Shown here: piece by piece, positions 41,186-50,507 of the stretch
How the letters are laid out: the number at the start of each line of letters is the position of its first letter
Position numbering within the stretch: position 1 is the stretch's first letter
NCBI RefSeq assembly: GCF_900452865.1
Contig: NZ_UGOZ01000001.1
Location: 1,674,001-1,738,000 of the forward strand
DNA from: Legionella taurinensis
Lineage (GTDB): Bacteria > Pseudomonadota > Gammaproteobacteria > Legionellales > Legionellaceae
DNA: 64,000 bases
Direction: 5' to 3'
Program-made: the position numbers and the translations under genes
The notes under the pieces: generated by a model
What the model was told of the DNA's origin: nothing
What the model saw: only the letters and a program-made list of their open reading frames with translations
Databases searched by the model: none

Positions 41186-41857
41186 TTATGGCTCGCAAAC
41201 CTGAGGGAGCGAGTCAAAATCAATCGCTTCCGGCAGCCATTGCCCCTGAAAAGGAATACGCCCCAAATAAGGCATTCCCATGGTTTCCTGCAGGGTGTGA
41301 AGGTTTTCATCCAGGCAAAGCATGTGTTCATCCAGGCAGTTGGCAATCCAGCCCGCACAGGGAATGGCATGCGCCTTTAACACCGCAGCCGTCAACAGCG
41401 CATGATTGATGCATCCAAGCCGCATACCCACCACCAGGATGACTGGAATTTGACTAAGTGTCAAAAAATCAATCCAGGTCTCTTTCGCATTGACAGGGAC
41501 CATTAACCCCCCAGCTCCCTCGATCAGCAGCAGATCTGGGCCAGTTAATGCTTTCGTCAGGCAATAATCAAGAATCGCCCTTGCATCCATATCCGTTCCT
41601 GCTTTGGCGGCAGCGATATGCGGTGAAATCGGCGGTTCAAACAGCCAATGACTATTGTCTTCATTACTGCCAGCATGGTGCTTAAGCAGGCGGGCATCTT
41701 CGCTGTAAAGGTCGCCATTCTCAGTGACGCACCCGGTGGCTACTGGTTTTAATGCCAACACCTGCCTCCCCTGCCGACGATAAAAATCGATCAGTTGGCA
41801 GGTGGTATAGGTTTTACCGCAATCCGTGTTGGTGCCGGTGATAAAAAAAGTCTTCAT
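41186..41857 (-). CDS. bioD: Dethiobiotin synthetase
   Basis: A 223-aa ATP-dependent enzyme that closes the ureido ring of dethiobiotin from 7,8-diaminopelargonic acid. P-loop ITGTNTDCGKT at residues 6-16, then the active-site KPVATGC near 37-43, LLIEGAGGLMVP near 110-121, and the nucleotide-base loop near the C-terminus. The ATG overlaps the stop of bioH by four bases (41854-41857). It is the last gene of the bioBFHD operon. Confidence 0.95.
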   Translation of the reverse strand: MKTFFITGTNTDCGKTYTTCQLIDFYRRQGRQVLALKPVATGCVTENGDLYSEDARLLKHHAGSNEDNSHWLFEPPISPHIAAAKAGTDMDARAILDYCLTKALTGPDLLLIEGAGGLMVPVNAKETWIDFLTLSQIPVILVVGMRLGCINHALLTAAVLKAHAIPCAGWIANCLDEHMLCLDENLHTLQETMGMPYLGRIPFQGQWLPEAIDFDSLPQVCEP

Positions 41858-42573
41858 AACAGAAACTCAAATAATAATTGCAAATAATCATCCTGATGCG
41901 ACAGGAAAGGCATGTGCGCCGCTTTTTGGAAAAGCCGGTAATGAAAATCAGGGTATTTTTCTGCCATAACCTCCAGGGTCAGGCGCGGTGTAATGGCATC
42001 AAGACGGCCAAAGGCAAAACAGGCAGGGTTTTGGTAATGAAGCAAGGCCTCACGAAAATCCCACTCGTTTAAAATCGTAAGACCTTGCTGCAGGGCTTCC
42101 ATTGAAACCTTATCAGGAATTGATGGCGTCACTGAATGATGACGAGATTGCAGTTGAATAAACGCCCGCATTGTCTGTTCGGGATCCCGTGCTAAATTGC
42201 TTAAAAAGCCATCAAACACCTGTTTTTCAATTCCTGGCCACTGGCCTTTGCGAATAAAATGCGGCGAGGAAGCGGTTACCATCAATCGCGTCACCCGCAG
42301 CGGCTCCTCGATGGCGAGCCGCATGGCATACAAGCCGCCCATACTCCAGCCCGACACTGCAAATTCCCGAGGCAAGGCATTAAGAAGCTGATCTTTAAAG
42401 GCAGTCCACTCCATTAACGGCGAGCGGCCAAACCCCGGAAGATCAACCAGATACACGGTAAAATGCGCAAGCAGTTCGGTCGCCAGGGGCTCAAAAACGC
42501 GGTGGTCAAATCCCCAGCCATGCAGCAGCACCAGGGCCGGCCCTTTTCCTCTAATTTGAATGTTCAGTGTCAT
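41854..42573 (-). CDS. bioH: Pimeloyl-ACP methyl ester esterase
   Basis: A 239-aa alpha/beta hydrolase that removes the methyl group from pimeloyl-ACP methyl ester, ending the disguised fatty-acid route to pimelate. LLHGWGFDHRVF gives the oxyanion loop, GWSMGGLYAMRLA the nucleophile elbow with the Ser, and FGRLDAITP plus KAAHMPFLSHQ the Asp and His of the triad. ATG 42573 starts inside bioF, overlapping its end by 23 bases; the longer frame is read-through into bioF. The gene occupies the slot that bioC has in E. coli. Confidence 0.93.
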   Translation of the reverse strand: MTLNIQIRGKGPALVLLHGWGFDHRVFEPLATELLAHFTVYLVDLPGFGRSPLMEWTAFKDQLLNALPREFAVSGWSMGGLYAMRLAIEEPLRVTRLMVTASSPHFIRKGQWPGIEKQVFDGFLSNLARDPEQTMRAFIQLQSRHHSVTPSIPDKVSMEALQQGLTILNEWDFREALLHYQNPACFAFGRLDAITPRLTLEVMAEKYPDFHYRLFQKAAHMPFLSHQDDYLQLLFEFLL

Positions 42574-43696
42574 AAATGGCGTGGAGCTCGTTAAATAAAT
42601 GGTCAATGTCTTTCGCATCGTGCTGATAATTGAGCACGATGCGTAACCCACTGTACTTGCGCGGAACCGTGGGCTCACGAATGGCCTGACAAAAAATCCG
42701 GCGTTGGCTTAATTCCTGAGCGTAGTTCAGGGCGGCGTGCGGACACCCCAGCCGCAGTTGCTGGATAGCGCTCGTCGAGTCGGCGAAACACAGCGGGCTT
42801 TGCGCGGCTTTTTCGCGAAAATAAGCGACCAATCCGTGCAACTGCCGCCGCCTGTCATCGGCATCGTAAATCAACTGAAACGTCTTTAAAAGCCCATACA
42901 CCAGGGCGGGACTGATGGCAGTGGAGTAAAGGTAGGGACGTGCATATTGCACCAGGGCATCGACCCACTCGCCACATCCAGCCACCATCGCACCCTGCCC
43001 GCCGAATGCCTTGCCAAAGGTAATGATTCGAAGCGGTATCTGTTCCTGTGTTAAGGAAAAATGCCTGACAGCGCCCAGACCATGTTCGCCCAGCACCCCG
43101 AACGAATGCGCTTCATCGACAATGCAGGGGGCCTCATGCCTATCGCATAAATGACTGATGTCCTGCAAAGGCGCCATCTGACCGCTCATGCTGAAAAGCC
43201 CTTCGGTCACCACCGCCGCTTGCGCAGTATGGGCCAGTTTCTGACTTAAATCCGCCATGTCATTGCATCGATACCGGCAAAAGCGGGCATCGGCGAGTTT
43301 AATGCCATCATAAAACGAAGCATGGATGGCTTTATCAACAAGCAGGTGGCGATCAATCTTCGACAACAGATTAACCACAGCCAGATTGGCTGCATAGCCG
43401 GAACTGAATACCACCGCCGCATCCGTTGCAAGCGCTGCGGCGATGGTTTGCTCAAACTCCGCATGAATGGGGTGGTAACCGCAAATGACACCGGATCCGC
43501 CGCTGCCGACGGGATAGTGCTCAAACCCCAGCTGATACGCTTTTTTTACACGCGGGTCATTACTTAACGACAAATAGTCGTTGCTGCAAAAATGCAGATG
43601 AGTCGCGTCTACCGGTAACCCCTTGCGTGTGCGGTGAAGGCCTTGTTGCTGCAATCCCTGCATTTTCTCCGAAATAAGAGCAGAAAACCGACTCAA
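42551..43696 (-). CDS. bioF: 8-amino-7-oxononanoate synthase
   Basis: A 381-aa PLP enzyme joining pimeloyl-ACP and L-alanine. Characteristic landmarks: [15 protein letters not shown] near residue 31, [15 protein letters not shown] near 69, the PLP-ring Asp in [15 protein letters not shown] near 198, and the PLP Lys in [12 protein letters not shown] near 235. Length is that of the E. coli enzyme. Its ATG overlaps the bioB stop by four bases. Confidence 0.95.
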   Translation of the reverse strand: MSRFSALISEKMQGLQQQGLHRTRKGLPVDATHLHFCSNDYLSLSNDPRVKKAYQLGFEHYPVGSGGSGVICGYHPIHAEFEQTIAAALATDAAVVFSSGYAANLAVVNLLSKIDRHLLVDKAIHASFYDGIKLADARFCRYRCNDMADLSQKLAHTAQAAVVTEGLFSMSGQMAPLQDISHLCDRHEAPCIVDEAHSFGVLGEHGLGAVRHFSLTQEQIPLRIITFGKAFGGQGAMVAGCGEWVDALVQYARPYLYSTAISPALVYGLLKTFQLIYDADDRRRQLHGLVAYFREKAAQSPLCFADSTSAIQQLRLGCPHAALNYAQELSQRRIFCQAIREPTVPRKYSGLRIVLNYQHDAKDIDHLFNELHAIYDTEHSN

Positions 43697-44640
43697 GAGA
43701 AGGTTTCCAGGCCCAGTTTGCCAAACAGGCGGTTGTCTTTATCGCGTTGCGGGTTATCTTCCGTCAGCAGTTTATCGCCAATGAAAACCGAATTGGCACC
43801 GGCAAAAAAGCAGAGAGCCTGCAATTCATCGCTCATTTCAGTACGCCCGGCGGTCAGGCGGATCACACTGTGAGGCATGATAATCCTTGCCGTGGCAATG
43901 GTTCTTACCAGTTCAAGGCCTTCCACTTGGCGGGAATTCGAAAGCGGCGTGCCTTCAACCGGAATCAATCGATTAATTGGCACGCTTTCCGGAGGGGTTT
44001 CCATGTTGGCCAGCGTCATGAGGAATTCGATACGGTCTTCGCGTGTTTCACCCAGACCTAAAATTCCCCCGCAGCACACACGGATGCCCGCTTTTCTAAC
44101 CTGCTCAAGGGTATCCAGGCGATCGCTGAATTTGCGGGTCGTGACCACCTTGTCATAATAGGACGGCGAGGTGTCAATGTTATGGTTATAATAATCAAGG
44201 CCGGCGTCTTTAAGGCACTTCGCCTGTTCACCGTTTAACATGCCAAGCGTCATGCAGGTTTCCAGCCCCATGTCTTTAACGCCTTTAATCATTTCCTGCA
44301 GTTGAGGCATGACTTTATCGGGAGGACAACGCCAGGCGGCTCCCATGCAGAAGCGCGTAGCGCCTCCCGCTTTCGCTTCCTGTGCCTGTTTAAGCACCTG
44401 ATCAACCGACAGGAGTTTTTCTTTTTCCACGTGGGTTTGATGGTGTCCGCTTTGCGAGCAGTAACCGCAATCTTCGGGACAGGCTCCGGTTTTAATACTG
44501 AGCAGCGTTGCTAATTGCAAGCCATTGGCCGGGTGATGCGTGCGATGAATGGTGTGCGCCTTGTGCAGCAGATCGTTAAACGGCTGGGTATAAATGGCGG
44601 CAACGTCACTTAACGTCCATCCTGCGCTGGGTTTGTTCAT
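43693..44640 (-). CDS. bioB: Biotin synthase
   Basis: A 315-aa radical SAM enzyme that inserts sulfur into dethiobiotin. The radical-SAM cluster Cys are in [14 protein letters not shown] (CxxxCxxC, near residue 53), and the [2Fe-2S] ligands fall in [18 protein letters not shown] and [13 protein letters not shown] regions, as in E. coli BioB. The C-terminal RLTAGRTEM and [16 protein letters not shown] match. AGAAGG precedes the ATG. First gene of the leftward bio operon, driven by the promoter at 44670-44697. Confidence 0.97.
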   Translation of the reverse strand: MNKPSAGWTLSDVAAIYTQPFNDLLHKAHTIHRTHHPANGLQLATLLSIKTGACPEDCGYCSQSGHHQTHVEKEKLLSVDQVLKQAQEAKAGGATRFCMGAAWRCPPDKVMPQLQEMIKGVKDMGLETCMTLGMLNGEQAKCLKDAGLDYYNHNIDTSPSYYDKVVTTRKFSDRLDTLEQVRKAGIRVCCGGILGLGETREDRIEFLMTLANMETPPESVPINRLIPVEGTPLSNSRQVEGLELVRTIATARIIMPHSVIRLTAGRTEMSDELQALCFFAGANSVFIGDKLLTEDNPQRDKDNRLFGKLGLETFS

Positions 44641-44669
44641 AGACCTTCTCTTTTTATTTCAGTGCCGCC

Positions 44670-44697
44670 ATGATAAAGTCGCCAATTTTCTTGTCAA
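44670..44697 (-). promoter_or_regulatory. bioB operon promoter
   Basis: On the minus strand TTGACA (44692-44697) and TATCAT (44670-44675) lie 16 bases apart, about 30 bases before the bioB start. The -35 element lies inside the BirA-type operator, so a bound repressor would block polymerase. Confidence 0.75.
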
Positions 44698-44722
44698 CCA
44701 AAAAATATATTATGGTTAACAT
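44691..44722. promoter_or_regulatory. BirA-type biotin operator
   Basis: TTGTCAACC (44691-44699) and GGTTAACAT (44714-44722) form an imperfect inverted pair with a 14-base AT-rich spacer, matching the known BirA operator plan TTGTAAACC-N14-16-GGTTTACAA. It stands between divergent bioB and bioA and covers the bioB -35 element as well as the bioA start codon. Confidence 0.8.
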
Positions 44723-46028
44723 AGCGCAAGTCATCGCCAAGGATTTAAACCACATCTGGCATCCCTGCATGCAGATGAAAGAATTTGAAACTTACCCGCC
44801 GCTGGTGATTCATGAAGCCAAGGGCAGCTACCTCTACACGGATCAGGGACCCCTTATTGACGGCATCTCCAGCTGGTGGTGTAAGTCCTTAGGCCACGGC
44901 CATCCTGCCATTGTTGATGCCATCCGGCAACAGTTACAGTATTTTGAGCAGGTGATTGCCGCCAATACCACGCATCCCCTCCTTGCTGAATTCGGAGAAA
45001 AAATCGCTGAAATTACCAACAAACAGCATGTGTTTTTTGCCAGCGACGGTTCTTCGGCAGTTGAGATTGCCATGAAACTGGCGCTGCATGCCATGCAAAT
45101 CCGGGGCGAGCATGCGCGTAACCAGTTTATTGCCTTACGGCATGCCTATCATGGAGAAACCTTGGCTACCATCAGTGTCAGCGACTTAGGCCTCTATAAA
45201 AAACCGTATGAAGGCTATGGCGTAGAATGCCATTTCATTCAGGAGGTACCCTATGTTCAAAGCCGCTTCGACCCCTTATGGGATGACAGCGAAGCGGCAT
45301 GGCAGGCGATGTTGCCGCAACTCGAAAAAGTAAAGCACCAGACCTGTGCTGTTCTTGTCGAACCGCTTGTTCAGGGCGCAGGGGGTATGCTCTGCTACAG
45401 CGCCGACTTCCTTAAAAAACTGGCTCAGTGGGCAAACGACAACGGCATTTATTTCATTGCCGACGAAATCATGACCGGCATGGGCCGAACCGGGCAATGG
45501 CTGGCCTGTGAATGGGCAGGCGTTGAACCGGATTTAGTGTGTCTGTCCAAAGGACTGACCGCTGGCGCCCTGCCCTTGAGTTGCGTACTGATTGACCACG
45601 AGGTGTATACGCTCTTCTATGATGATTATGCGTCAGGCAACTCATTCCTGCATTCGCATACGCACAGCGGCAATGCCTTAGCGGTCAGCGCCGCCCTAGC
45701 GGCCATCAAGGTCATGGAATCAGAGGGGATTCCTGAGCAGGCCCGTGCATTGGGTGAGTTGATGCACGCCCTGATGCTTGACATTGCCGAAACCACCGGG
45801 AAACTCAGCCAGGTGCGAAGCCTGGGAGCGATTGTCGCTGCCGACATGGAGGCGTTGCCAGGGCAGCGAATCAGTCAGCGATTTTATCAAGAAGCCTGCC
45901 GGCATGGCGCCTTATTACGTCCGATGGGCAATACTCTTTACTGGCTGCCACCTTTGAATTCGGATGAGAAAACGATTAGGCAATTGGCGGAAATCACTCT
46001 AAACTCTCTGTATGGGGTGTATAAATAA
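44712..46028 (+). CDS. bioA: Adenosylmethionine-8-amino-7-oxononanoate aminotransferase
   Basis: A 438-aa class III PLP aminotransferase converting 8-amino-7-oxononanoate to 7,8-diaminopelargonate with SAM as amino donor. LNHIWHPCMQM near the N-terminus, SSWWCKSLGHGHP, the PLP Asp in FIADEIMTGMGRTG, and the PLP Lys in LVCLSKGLTAG are all as expected. ATG 44712 places HIWHP at the family position (residue 14); an in-frame ATG at 44670 would fall in the promoter region. No ribosome site precedes it, and the BirA operator runs across the start codon. The EAL gene follows after 8 bases. Confidence 0.95.
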   Translation: MVNIAQVIAKDLNHIWHPCMQMKEFETYPPLVIHEAKGSYLYTDQGPLIDGISSWWCKSLGHGHPAIVDAIRQQLQYFEQVIAANTTHPLLAEFGEKIAEITNKQHVFFASDGSSAVEIAMKLALHAMQIRGEHARNQFIALRHAYHGETLATISVSDLGLYKKPYEGYGVECHFIQEVPYVQSRFDPLWDDSEAAWQAMLPQLEKVKHQTCAVLVEPLVQGAGGMLCYSADFLKKLAQWANDNGIYFIADEIMTGMGRTGQWLACEWAGVEPDLVCLSKGLTAGALPLSCVLIDHEVYTLFYDDYASGNSFLHSHTHSGNALAVSAALAAIKVMESEGIPEQARALGELMHALMLDIAETTGKLSQVRSLGAIVAADMEALPGQRISQRFYQEACRHGALLRPMGNTLYWLPPLNSDEKTIRQLAEITLNSLYGVYK

Positions 46029-46036
46029 CTAAAACA

Positions 46037-47623
46037 ATGATAAACGACATCCACAGCAGGCAGTTAAGTGCACAACAGACATTAACCATCAGCTGGTTCC
46101 TGCTATCGCTTATCGTGTTGTTTCTGGCTCTTTTCTATGAGTGGCGGCATTACCGTGAAGCCCGCGAGAATCAGATGGAATTGATCGCCAAGGAACGGGC
46201 GTTCCAGTTTGATGAGTTCATGGAAAATCTGATTCAAGGGACCTTTGCCTTAAATTTTACCCGTGATGAATTCAATGCCTGCCAAACTCAATTACTGCCA
46301 GTACTCACCGATTGGTTATTTAACAACCCCAATGTGTCTGCCATTGCCATAACCGATCCGGACGGAAAGACAACCTGTTCCACCTTAAACCTCACGCCGC
46401 CTGTTTTTTTCCCTGCCTCGGCGGCGCCTCATCTGCACGGGCCTTTTGATTCCGGCCATCACAAGCAACCGACTTACCTGTTGCAGCAGAAACTTGGGCA
46501 GTACCATTTTACGCTTTACATCTTAAGAAGCATTTTTGAAAACCTGCTAAGGCCTCTTGAAGCCACCAGCTTCAAAGCCATTGCCCTCTACGACACCCAA
46601 CATAAAAAGCAGGTTTTTCAACTCACCCAGCGGCAGCCGGATTCTTCCCCGGAAAAAAGCATGATGCTGCGTATCCCATCGCAGACACTGGATGATTACC
46701 AACTGCTGTTTACGGCAAAAGGCCTGGTTTATGAAAAGCACTTTATTTATACTGAATTAATCATTGCCGCGGTGGTCATTCTCCTCTCGCTCTTTCTTTA
46801 CTACCTTTTGCGAAAAGCCTTAAACCGTCGGTTTTCGCTGGATTACGCCCTGCAGAATGGACTGAGGCAGGGGCATTTTGAACCGATGTATCAGCCGGTC
46901 GTCGATGTAGCGAATAACCGGTTTTGCGGCGCTGAAGTTCTCATCCGCTGGCAGATGGATGCCAAACAGACCATCATGCCAGACTTGTTTATTGAAGAGG
47001 CCGAGGCCTCGGGGCTTATCGTACCCATGACCCTGCAACTGGTTGAAAAATCATTTCAGCAATGCGCTGAACTGCTTAGCAGCAATAACGATTTTCATCT
47101 GGCGTTCAATGTCTCCGTCAATCATTTTCTCGACAGACGCTTTTTTCCGCAATTTTATCAGCTCTGCGAACAATACGGCGTCAACAATCAGCAGATTATT
47201 CTTGAACTGACCGAGCGGCAGCTTTTTAATAAGGAAGACAAGGACAGCATGCGCATCATGCAGGACCTCCGTGAGCGCGGCTATTCACTGGCCATTGATG
47301 ACTTTGGTACAGGACATGCCAGTATTCATTACCTGCAGCACCTGCCCTTTAATTATCTTAAAATTGATAAATTGTTTATCCAGGCCATTGGTACCGGTGC
47401 AATCACCGAAACCCTGAATCAGGCCATCATTAACATGGCGAACTCGCTTGACCTGGCGATCATCGCCGAAGGCGTGGAAACCATGGAACAATATGATTAT
47501 TTGCGGCGTCATCGTGTAGACTATATACAGGGATGGTACTTTGCCAGGGCCATGACGATTGAGCAGCTCATCACGTTCATTGAGGAGAAAGCAAATGAAG
47601 CGATGCTTACAGCAGGCAGCTAG
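46037..47623 (+). CDS. CSS-motif EAL-domain c-di-GMP phosphodiesterase
   Basis: A 528-aa inner-membrane protein. Two TM segments (LSLIVLFLALFY near 25 and ELIIAAVVILLSLFLYYLL near 240) bracket a periplasmic sensor with the CSS-type sequence DGKTTCSTLNL near 110 and an earlier Cys in NACQTQLL. CSS sensors are thought to report periplasmic redox state through these cysteines. The C-terminal EAL domain keeps the catalytic residues: EVLIRW (EVL in place of EAL), FNVSVNHFL, ELTERQ, AIDDFGTG, LKIDKLFI and AEGVETM. It should hydrolyse cyclic di-GMP to pGpG. It lies 8 bases after bioA, and the next gene starts within its 3' end. Confidence 0.92.
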   Translation: MINDIHSRQLSAQQTLTISWFLLSLIVLFLALFYEWRHYREARENQMELIAKERAFQFDEFMENLIQGTFALNFTRDEFNACQTQLLPVLTDWLFNNPNVSAIAITDPDGKTTCSTLNLTPPVFFPASAAPHLHGPFDSGHHKQPTYLLQQKLGQYHFTLYILRSIFENLLRPLEATSFKAIALYDTQHKKQVFQLTQRQPDSSPEKSMMLRIPSQTLDDYQLLFTAKGLVYEKHFIYTELIIAAVVILLSLFLYYLLRKALNRRFSLDYALQNGLRQGHFEPMYQPVVDVANNRFCGAEVLIRWQMDAKQTIMPDLFIEEAEASGLIVPMTLQLVEKSFQQCAELLSSNNDFHLAFNVSVNHFLDRRFFPQFYQLCEQYGVNNQQIILELTERQLFNKEDKDSMRIMQDLRERGYSLAIDDFGTGHASIHYLQHLPFNYLKIDKLFIQAIGTGAITETLNQAIINMANSLDLAIIAEGVETMEQYDYLRRHRVDYIQGWYFARAMTIEQLITFIEEKANEAMLTAGS

Positions 47624-48038
47624 CCTGGCTTTATTCTGCGTTTCAGCCGCATCCATTGCACAAACACCAACAGGAGATAATTTCTGGCTGTGCAAAGCCC
47701 ATGATCAGGCGAACCGCGAATGGCTGGCGCAGAGTGTGTATTCCATCACGGCGATTAACAAAGCCTATGACGCCTGTAAAAAACAAAGCGAATACCCGGA
47801 AACCTGCAAAACGTCCAGGGCAGATTGTGATGCCTTCGTTGACGGACGCTCCACCCGCCCGATGTGGCAATGCACGGCGCTGGATTTTTCAGGAACACCC
47901 TGGTTAAGCGACATCTACACGCTCCGCGATGATGCCGCCCTGGGCGCCAAGGCATATTGCATGGACAACAGCGGTATTCCTGAGACATGTTACATTAACA
48001 TGATAACCTGTCGAAACATCAATGCGGCGAAACCCTGA
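47595..48038 (+). CDS. Secreted protein with duplicated four-Cys motif (147 aa)
   Basis: A 147-aa protein with a signal peptide (MKRCLQQAASLALFCVSAAS, cut after SIAQ). The mature part consists of two copies of a unit of about 55 residues with the order W-x-C, A-x-D, W-L, a second C, PETC and a final x-C: FWLCKAHDQANREWL...PETCKTSRADC and MWQCTALDFSGTPWL...PETCYINMITC. Each copy thus has four cysteines, probably two disulfides. The ATG 47595 with GAGGAGA lies inside the end of the EAL gene (29-base overlap), and coaE begins on its last base, so the three are translated as one group. No known family is recognised; an extracytoplasmic role alongside a Cys-sensing EAL protein is tempting but unproven. 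Confidence 0.75.
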   Translation: MKRCLQQAASLALFCVSAASIAQTPTGDNFWLCKAHDQANREWLAQSVYSITAINKAYDACKKQSEYPETCKTSRADCDAFVDGRSTRPMWQCTALDFSGTPWLSDIYTLRDDAALGAKAYCMDNSGIPETCYINMITCRNINAAKP

Positions 48039-48649
48039 TGTATTGCGTCGGTTTAACGGGAAACATTGCCAGCGGCAAATCCAGCGCTATCCGTTGTTTT
48101 AAAAGCTTAGGCATTCCGGTGGTCATTGCCGATGACATCGCCCGCGAGGTCACAGCCCCAGGACAACCGGCACTTCGGGCGATTCAGCAGCACTTTGGCG
48201 ATGCGATGCTTCACCAGGGCCACTTGAACCGTTCAAAATTACGTCAATTAATTTTTAAACAGCCTGAAGAGAGGCAGTGGCTTGAAAGCCTTCTTCATCC
48301 CCTTATCCGTCGTCAGATAGAAATGCGGGTTACGTCCTTTAAAGCCCCCTATTGCGTGATTGAAATACCTTTATTACTCGATCGCAGCCATTACCCGTAT
48401 TTAAACCGAATCCTGGTCATTTTAAGTGAGTCCGAGCGTTTAATTGAGCGGGTGATGGCACGCGACCAGCATACCCGGGAAGAAGCGCTTGCTATTTTAG
48501 CAGCCCAACCTGACGAAGCCGCCAGACGGGCAATTGCTGACGATCTGGTCATAAATGAAGGTTCTCTTGCGGATTTTGAACAGAAAATTTATGATTTGCA
48601 CGAAAAGTATTTATTTCTCGCAAACCTACCGTTGAATTCCAGCCAATAA
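48038..48649 (+). CDS. coaE: Dephospho-CoA kinase
   Basis: A 203-aa P-loop kinase that performs the last step of CoA synthesis, phosphorylating the 3'-OH of dephospho-CoA. Walker A GNIASGKS near residues 8-15 directly at the N-terminus, the substrate-binding IADDIAREV, LLHPLIRRQIE near 87, and the lid VMARDQHTREEA near 140. Length is typical. It starts on the last base of the previous stop codon (TGATG). The zapD gene follows, as in many gammaproteobacteria; a pilD-type gene normally upstream is missing here. Confidence 0.95.
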   Translation: MYCVGLTGNIASGKSSAIRCFKSLGIPVVIADDIAREVTAPGQPALRAIQQHFGDAMLHQGHLNRSKLRQLIFKQPEERQWLESLLHPLIRRQIEMRVTSFKAPYCVIEIPLLLDRSHYPYLNRILVILSESERLIERVMARDQHTREEALAILAAQPDEAARRAIADDLVINEGSLADFEQKIYDLHEKYLFLANLPLNSSQ

Positions 48650-48752
48650 GTATTGATTATTTTTAAAAACTCTTGTAAAGACCGGTTTGTATACTTTAAT
48701 ATTTCAAGTACAAAAAAACTGTTTAAACGTTGGCTAAGGATAGCAATTTTTT

Positions 48753-49499
48753 ATGCCTCAAGATACGATCACCTTTCAACTGGCAACCCACTTTTTGCCA
48801 AAAATTGCCTTGCGCCTTGAATGCCTTTATCAAACCATTGATCAAGCCTGTCAGGAAACTCATCCGGTCATCCATCATTACGCGTTAAAAAACATCATTG
48901 AAATCATTAAACTGATCGAAAAACCGGAATTAAAAAGCCGTTTCCTTAAAGAGTTAATGCGCATAGAGCATTCGATTAACAAATCCAATACCATCATTGC
49001 GAGCGAGCTTTACGATAATCTTTATACTCAAATTCAATCCTTAACTCACACGGCCGGCCTGTTTGGCGAAGGCATTCATCAGAATCCGTTTTTACAATCG
49101 ATTCGCCTGACACAGCCAACCCAAAGCAATGATTGCGAAATGTATTCTCCGCAATTGCTTCTCTGGCTGGAATCCAATCCCGGCGAGAGACAACGCGATT
49201 TAGCCATCTGGTTAAACCACCTGCGCACCCTGCAGGCGACGGTCACCATTTACCTGCGCTTACTGCGCGACACCGCCCAATTCGATGAAATCGACTTATT
49301 CAGCGGCTTTTACCAACGTGCTTTACCGCCGAAAACCTCCTGTCATCTTATTCTTTTGCGCATCGACAAAACCTTTGGCATTGTCCCGCGCATGCAGCTG
49401 GGTCATCATGGGTTAAGTCTTCGCCTGTGTGAAGCGTCCACCATGAGGGAAATTCGTGAAACCCATGCCCGATTGGACTTAGGCATTTGCCAGATATAA
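48753..49499 (+). CDS. zapD: Cell division protein ZapD
   Basis: A 248-aa cytoplasmic ZapD (formerly YacF), which cross-links FtsZ filaments in the Z ring. The N-terminal ITFQLATHFLPKIALRLECL, the helical first domain and the later LLWLESNPGERQRDLAIWL plus CHLILLRIDKTFGIVPRMQL are characteristic. Ribosome site TAAGGA. The coaE-zapD order is a conserved gammaproteobacterial feature. The yacG gene that often follows is not present; an EamA permease occupies its place. Confidence 0.93.
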   Translation: MPQDTITFQLATHFLPKIALRLECLYQTIDQACQETHPVIHHYALKNIIEIIKLIEKPELKSRFLKELMRIEHSINKSNTIIASELYDNLYTQIQSLTHTAGLFGEGIHQNPFLQSIRLTQPTQSNDCEMYSPQLLLWLESNPGERQRDLAIWLNHLRTLQATVTIYLRLLRDTAQFDEIDLFSGFYQRALPPKTSCHLILLRIDKTFGIVPRMQLGHHGLSLRLCEASTMREIRETHARLDLGICQI

Positions 49500-49584
49500 T
49501 CCTTGCGACGGTGGGGATATTTGCGCTGACAATCTAAGCCATATATGATTTGGGCAATGATATGATTTGCCCAGGGGTTTTTAT

Positions 49585-50451
49585 TTGTTTTCACGATCGA
49601 AAGGCGTTCTTTATTGCCTGTTATCCGGATTATTTTTTGGCTTAATCGGTTATTTTGGCATTACTGTGATTCATGAGCATATTTCCGTTTATACCATGTT
49701 ATTCTGGCGATTCATGGTGGCTGGGTTATTCATTGCCTTGATCATGCTTTGGCAAAGGGATGGGTTAAAATTAACGCGCAGGGATTTTTTAACGATTCTA
49801 AGTCATGGGATTTTTTTCTATGGCGCCTGCTCCATCCTGTATTTTATCGCGGCAAACTACATCGGTTCCGGGTTAGCTATGGTCGTGTTTTTTACTTACC
49901 CCGCCTTAGTCATGTTAATCAACAAGCTCGTCTACCAGCTCCCCTTCAACCTCATTTATTGCATATCCTTGCTGATTATTTTCAGCGGCATGGTGTTTTT
50001 GGTGCAGGGCGGACAGTTTCATTTCAATCCAATTGGCCTTATTTTAAGCATTCTGTCTGCCCTGCTTTATGCGTTTTATATTTTGGCCAGTAAGAAAAGC
50101 CGTGTATCACCGCTGCCCTCGACCCTGGTGTTATGCCTGGGATGCATGGTCATTTCATTGATTACAGCCCTGCTTGATCGATCCTTCACCTGGCCTGCAA
50201 GTTGGTCGGTTTGGGCTAATATTTTGGGCATCGGCATCCTGTGCACGGCCCTGCCCATTCTTCTGCTGCTAAATGGTTTAAAACTGATTAGTTCCACCCA
50301 GGCCTCCATTTTGTCAGTTCTTGAGCCTGTGTTTGTGGTGATCTTCGGCATCCTGCTCTTGGGTGAACAGGTTAGCCTCATGCAAATGATGGGTGTCAGT
50401 ATTATACTGTTAGGCTCTCTTCTGTCGTTGCTCAATGAACGGCACTCATGA
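49585..50451 (+). CDS. EamA-family (DMT) permease
   Basis: A 288-aa inner-membrane protein of the drug/metabolite transporter superfamily with ten hydrophobic helices and the two EamA repeats (first half LYCLLSGLFFGLIGYFG onwards, second half LILSILSALLYAFYILASKK onwards, ending SILSVLEPVFVVIFGILLLGE). The start is probably the TTG at 49585 with AGGGG seven bases before it; the frame is also open to TTG 49567. No ATG occurs early enough to keep TM1. Transport substrate unknown; relatives export metabolites or amino acids. It is the last gene of a rightward stretch and faces a convergent gene. Confidence 0.88.
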   Translation: MFSRSKGVLYCLLSGLFFGLIGYFGITVIHEHISVYTMLFWRFMVAGLFIALIMLWQRDGLKLTRRDFLTILSHGIFFYGACSILYFIAANYIGSGLAMVVFFTYPALVMLINKLVYQLPFNLIYCISLLIIFSGMVFLVQGGQFHFNPIGLILSILSALLYAFYILASKKSRVSPLPSTLVLCLGCMVISLITALLDRSFTWPASWSVWANILGIGILCTALPILLLLNGLKLISSTQASILSVLEPVFVVIFGILLLGEQVSLMQMMGVSIILLGSLLSLLNERHS

Positions 50452-50507
50452 TTGAATTTGGCTATTCATTGAGCCATGCACCCAGGCCAGCGTTTAAACG
50501 GGGTCTG

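Noticed and set aside
48650-48752. Possible promoter with TATACT before zapD
   Set aside because: No -35 at acceptable spacing could be found; not reported as a feature.
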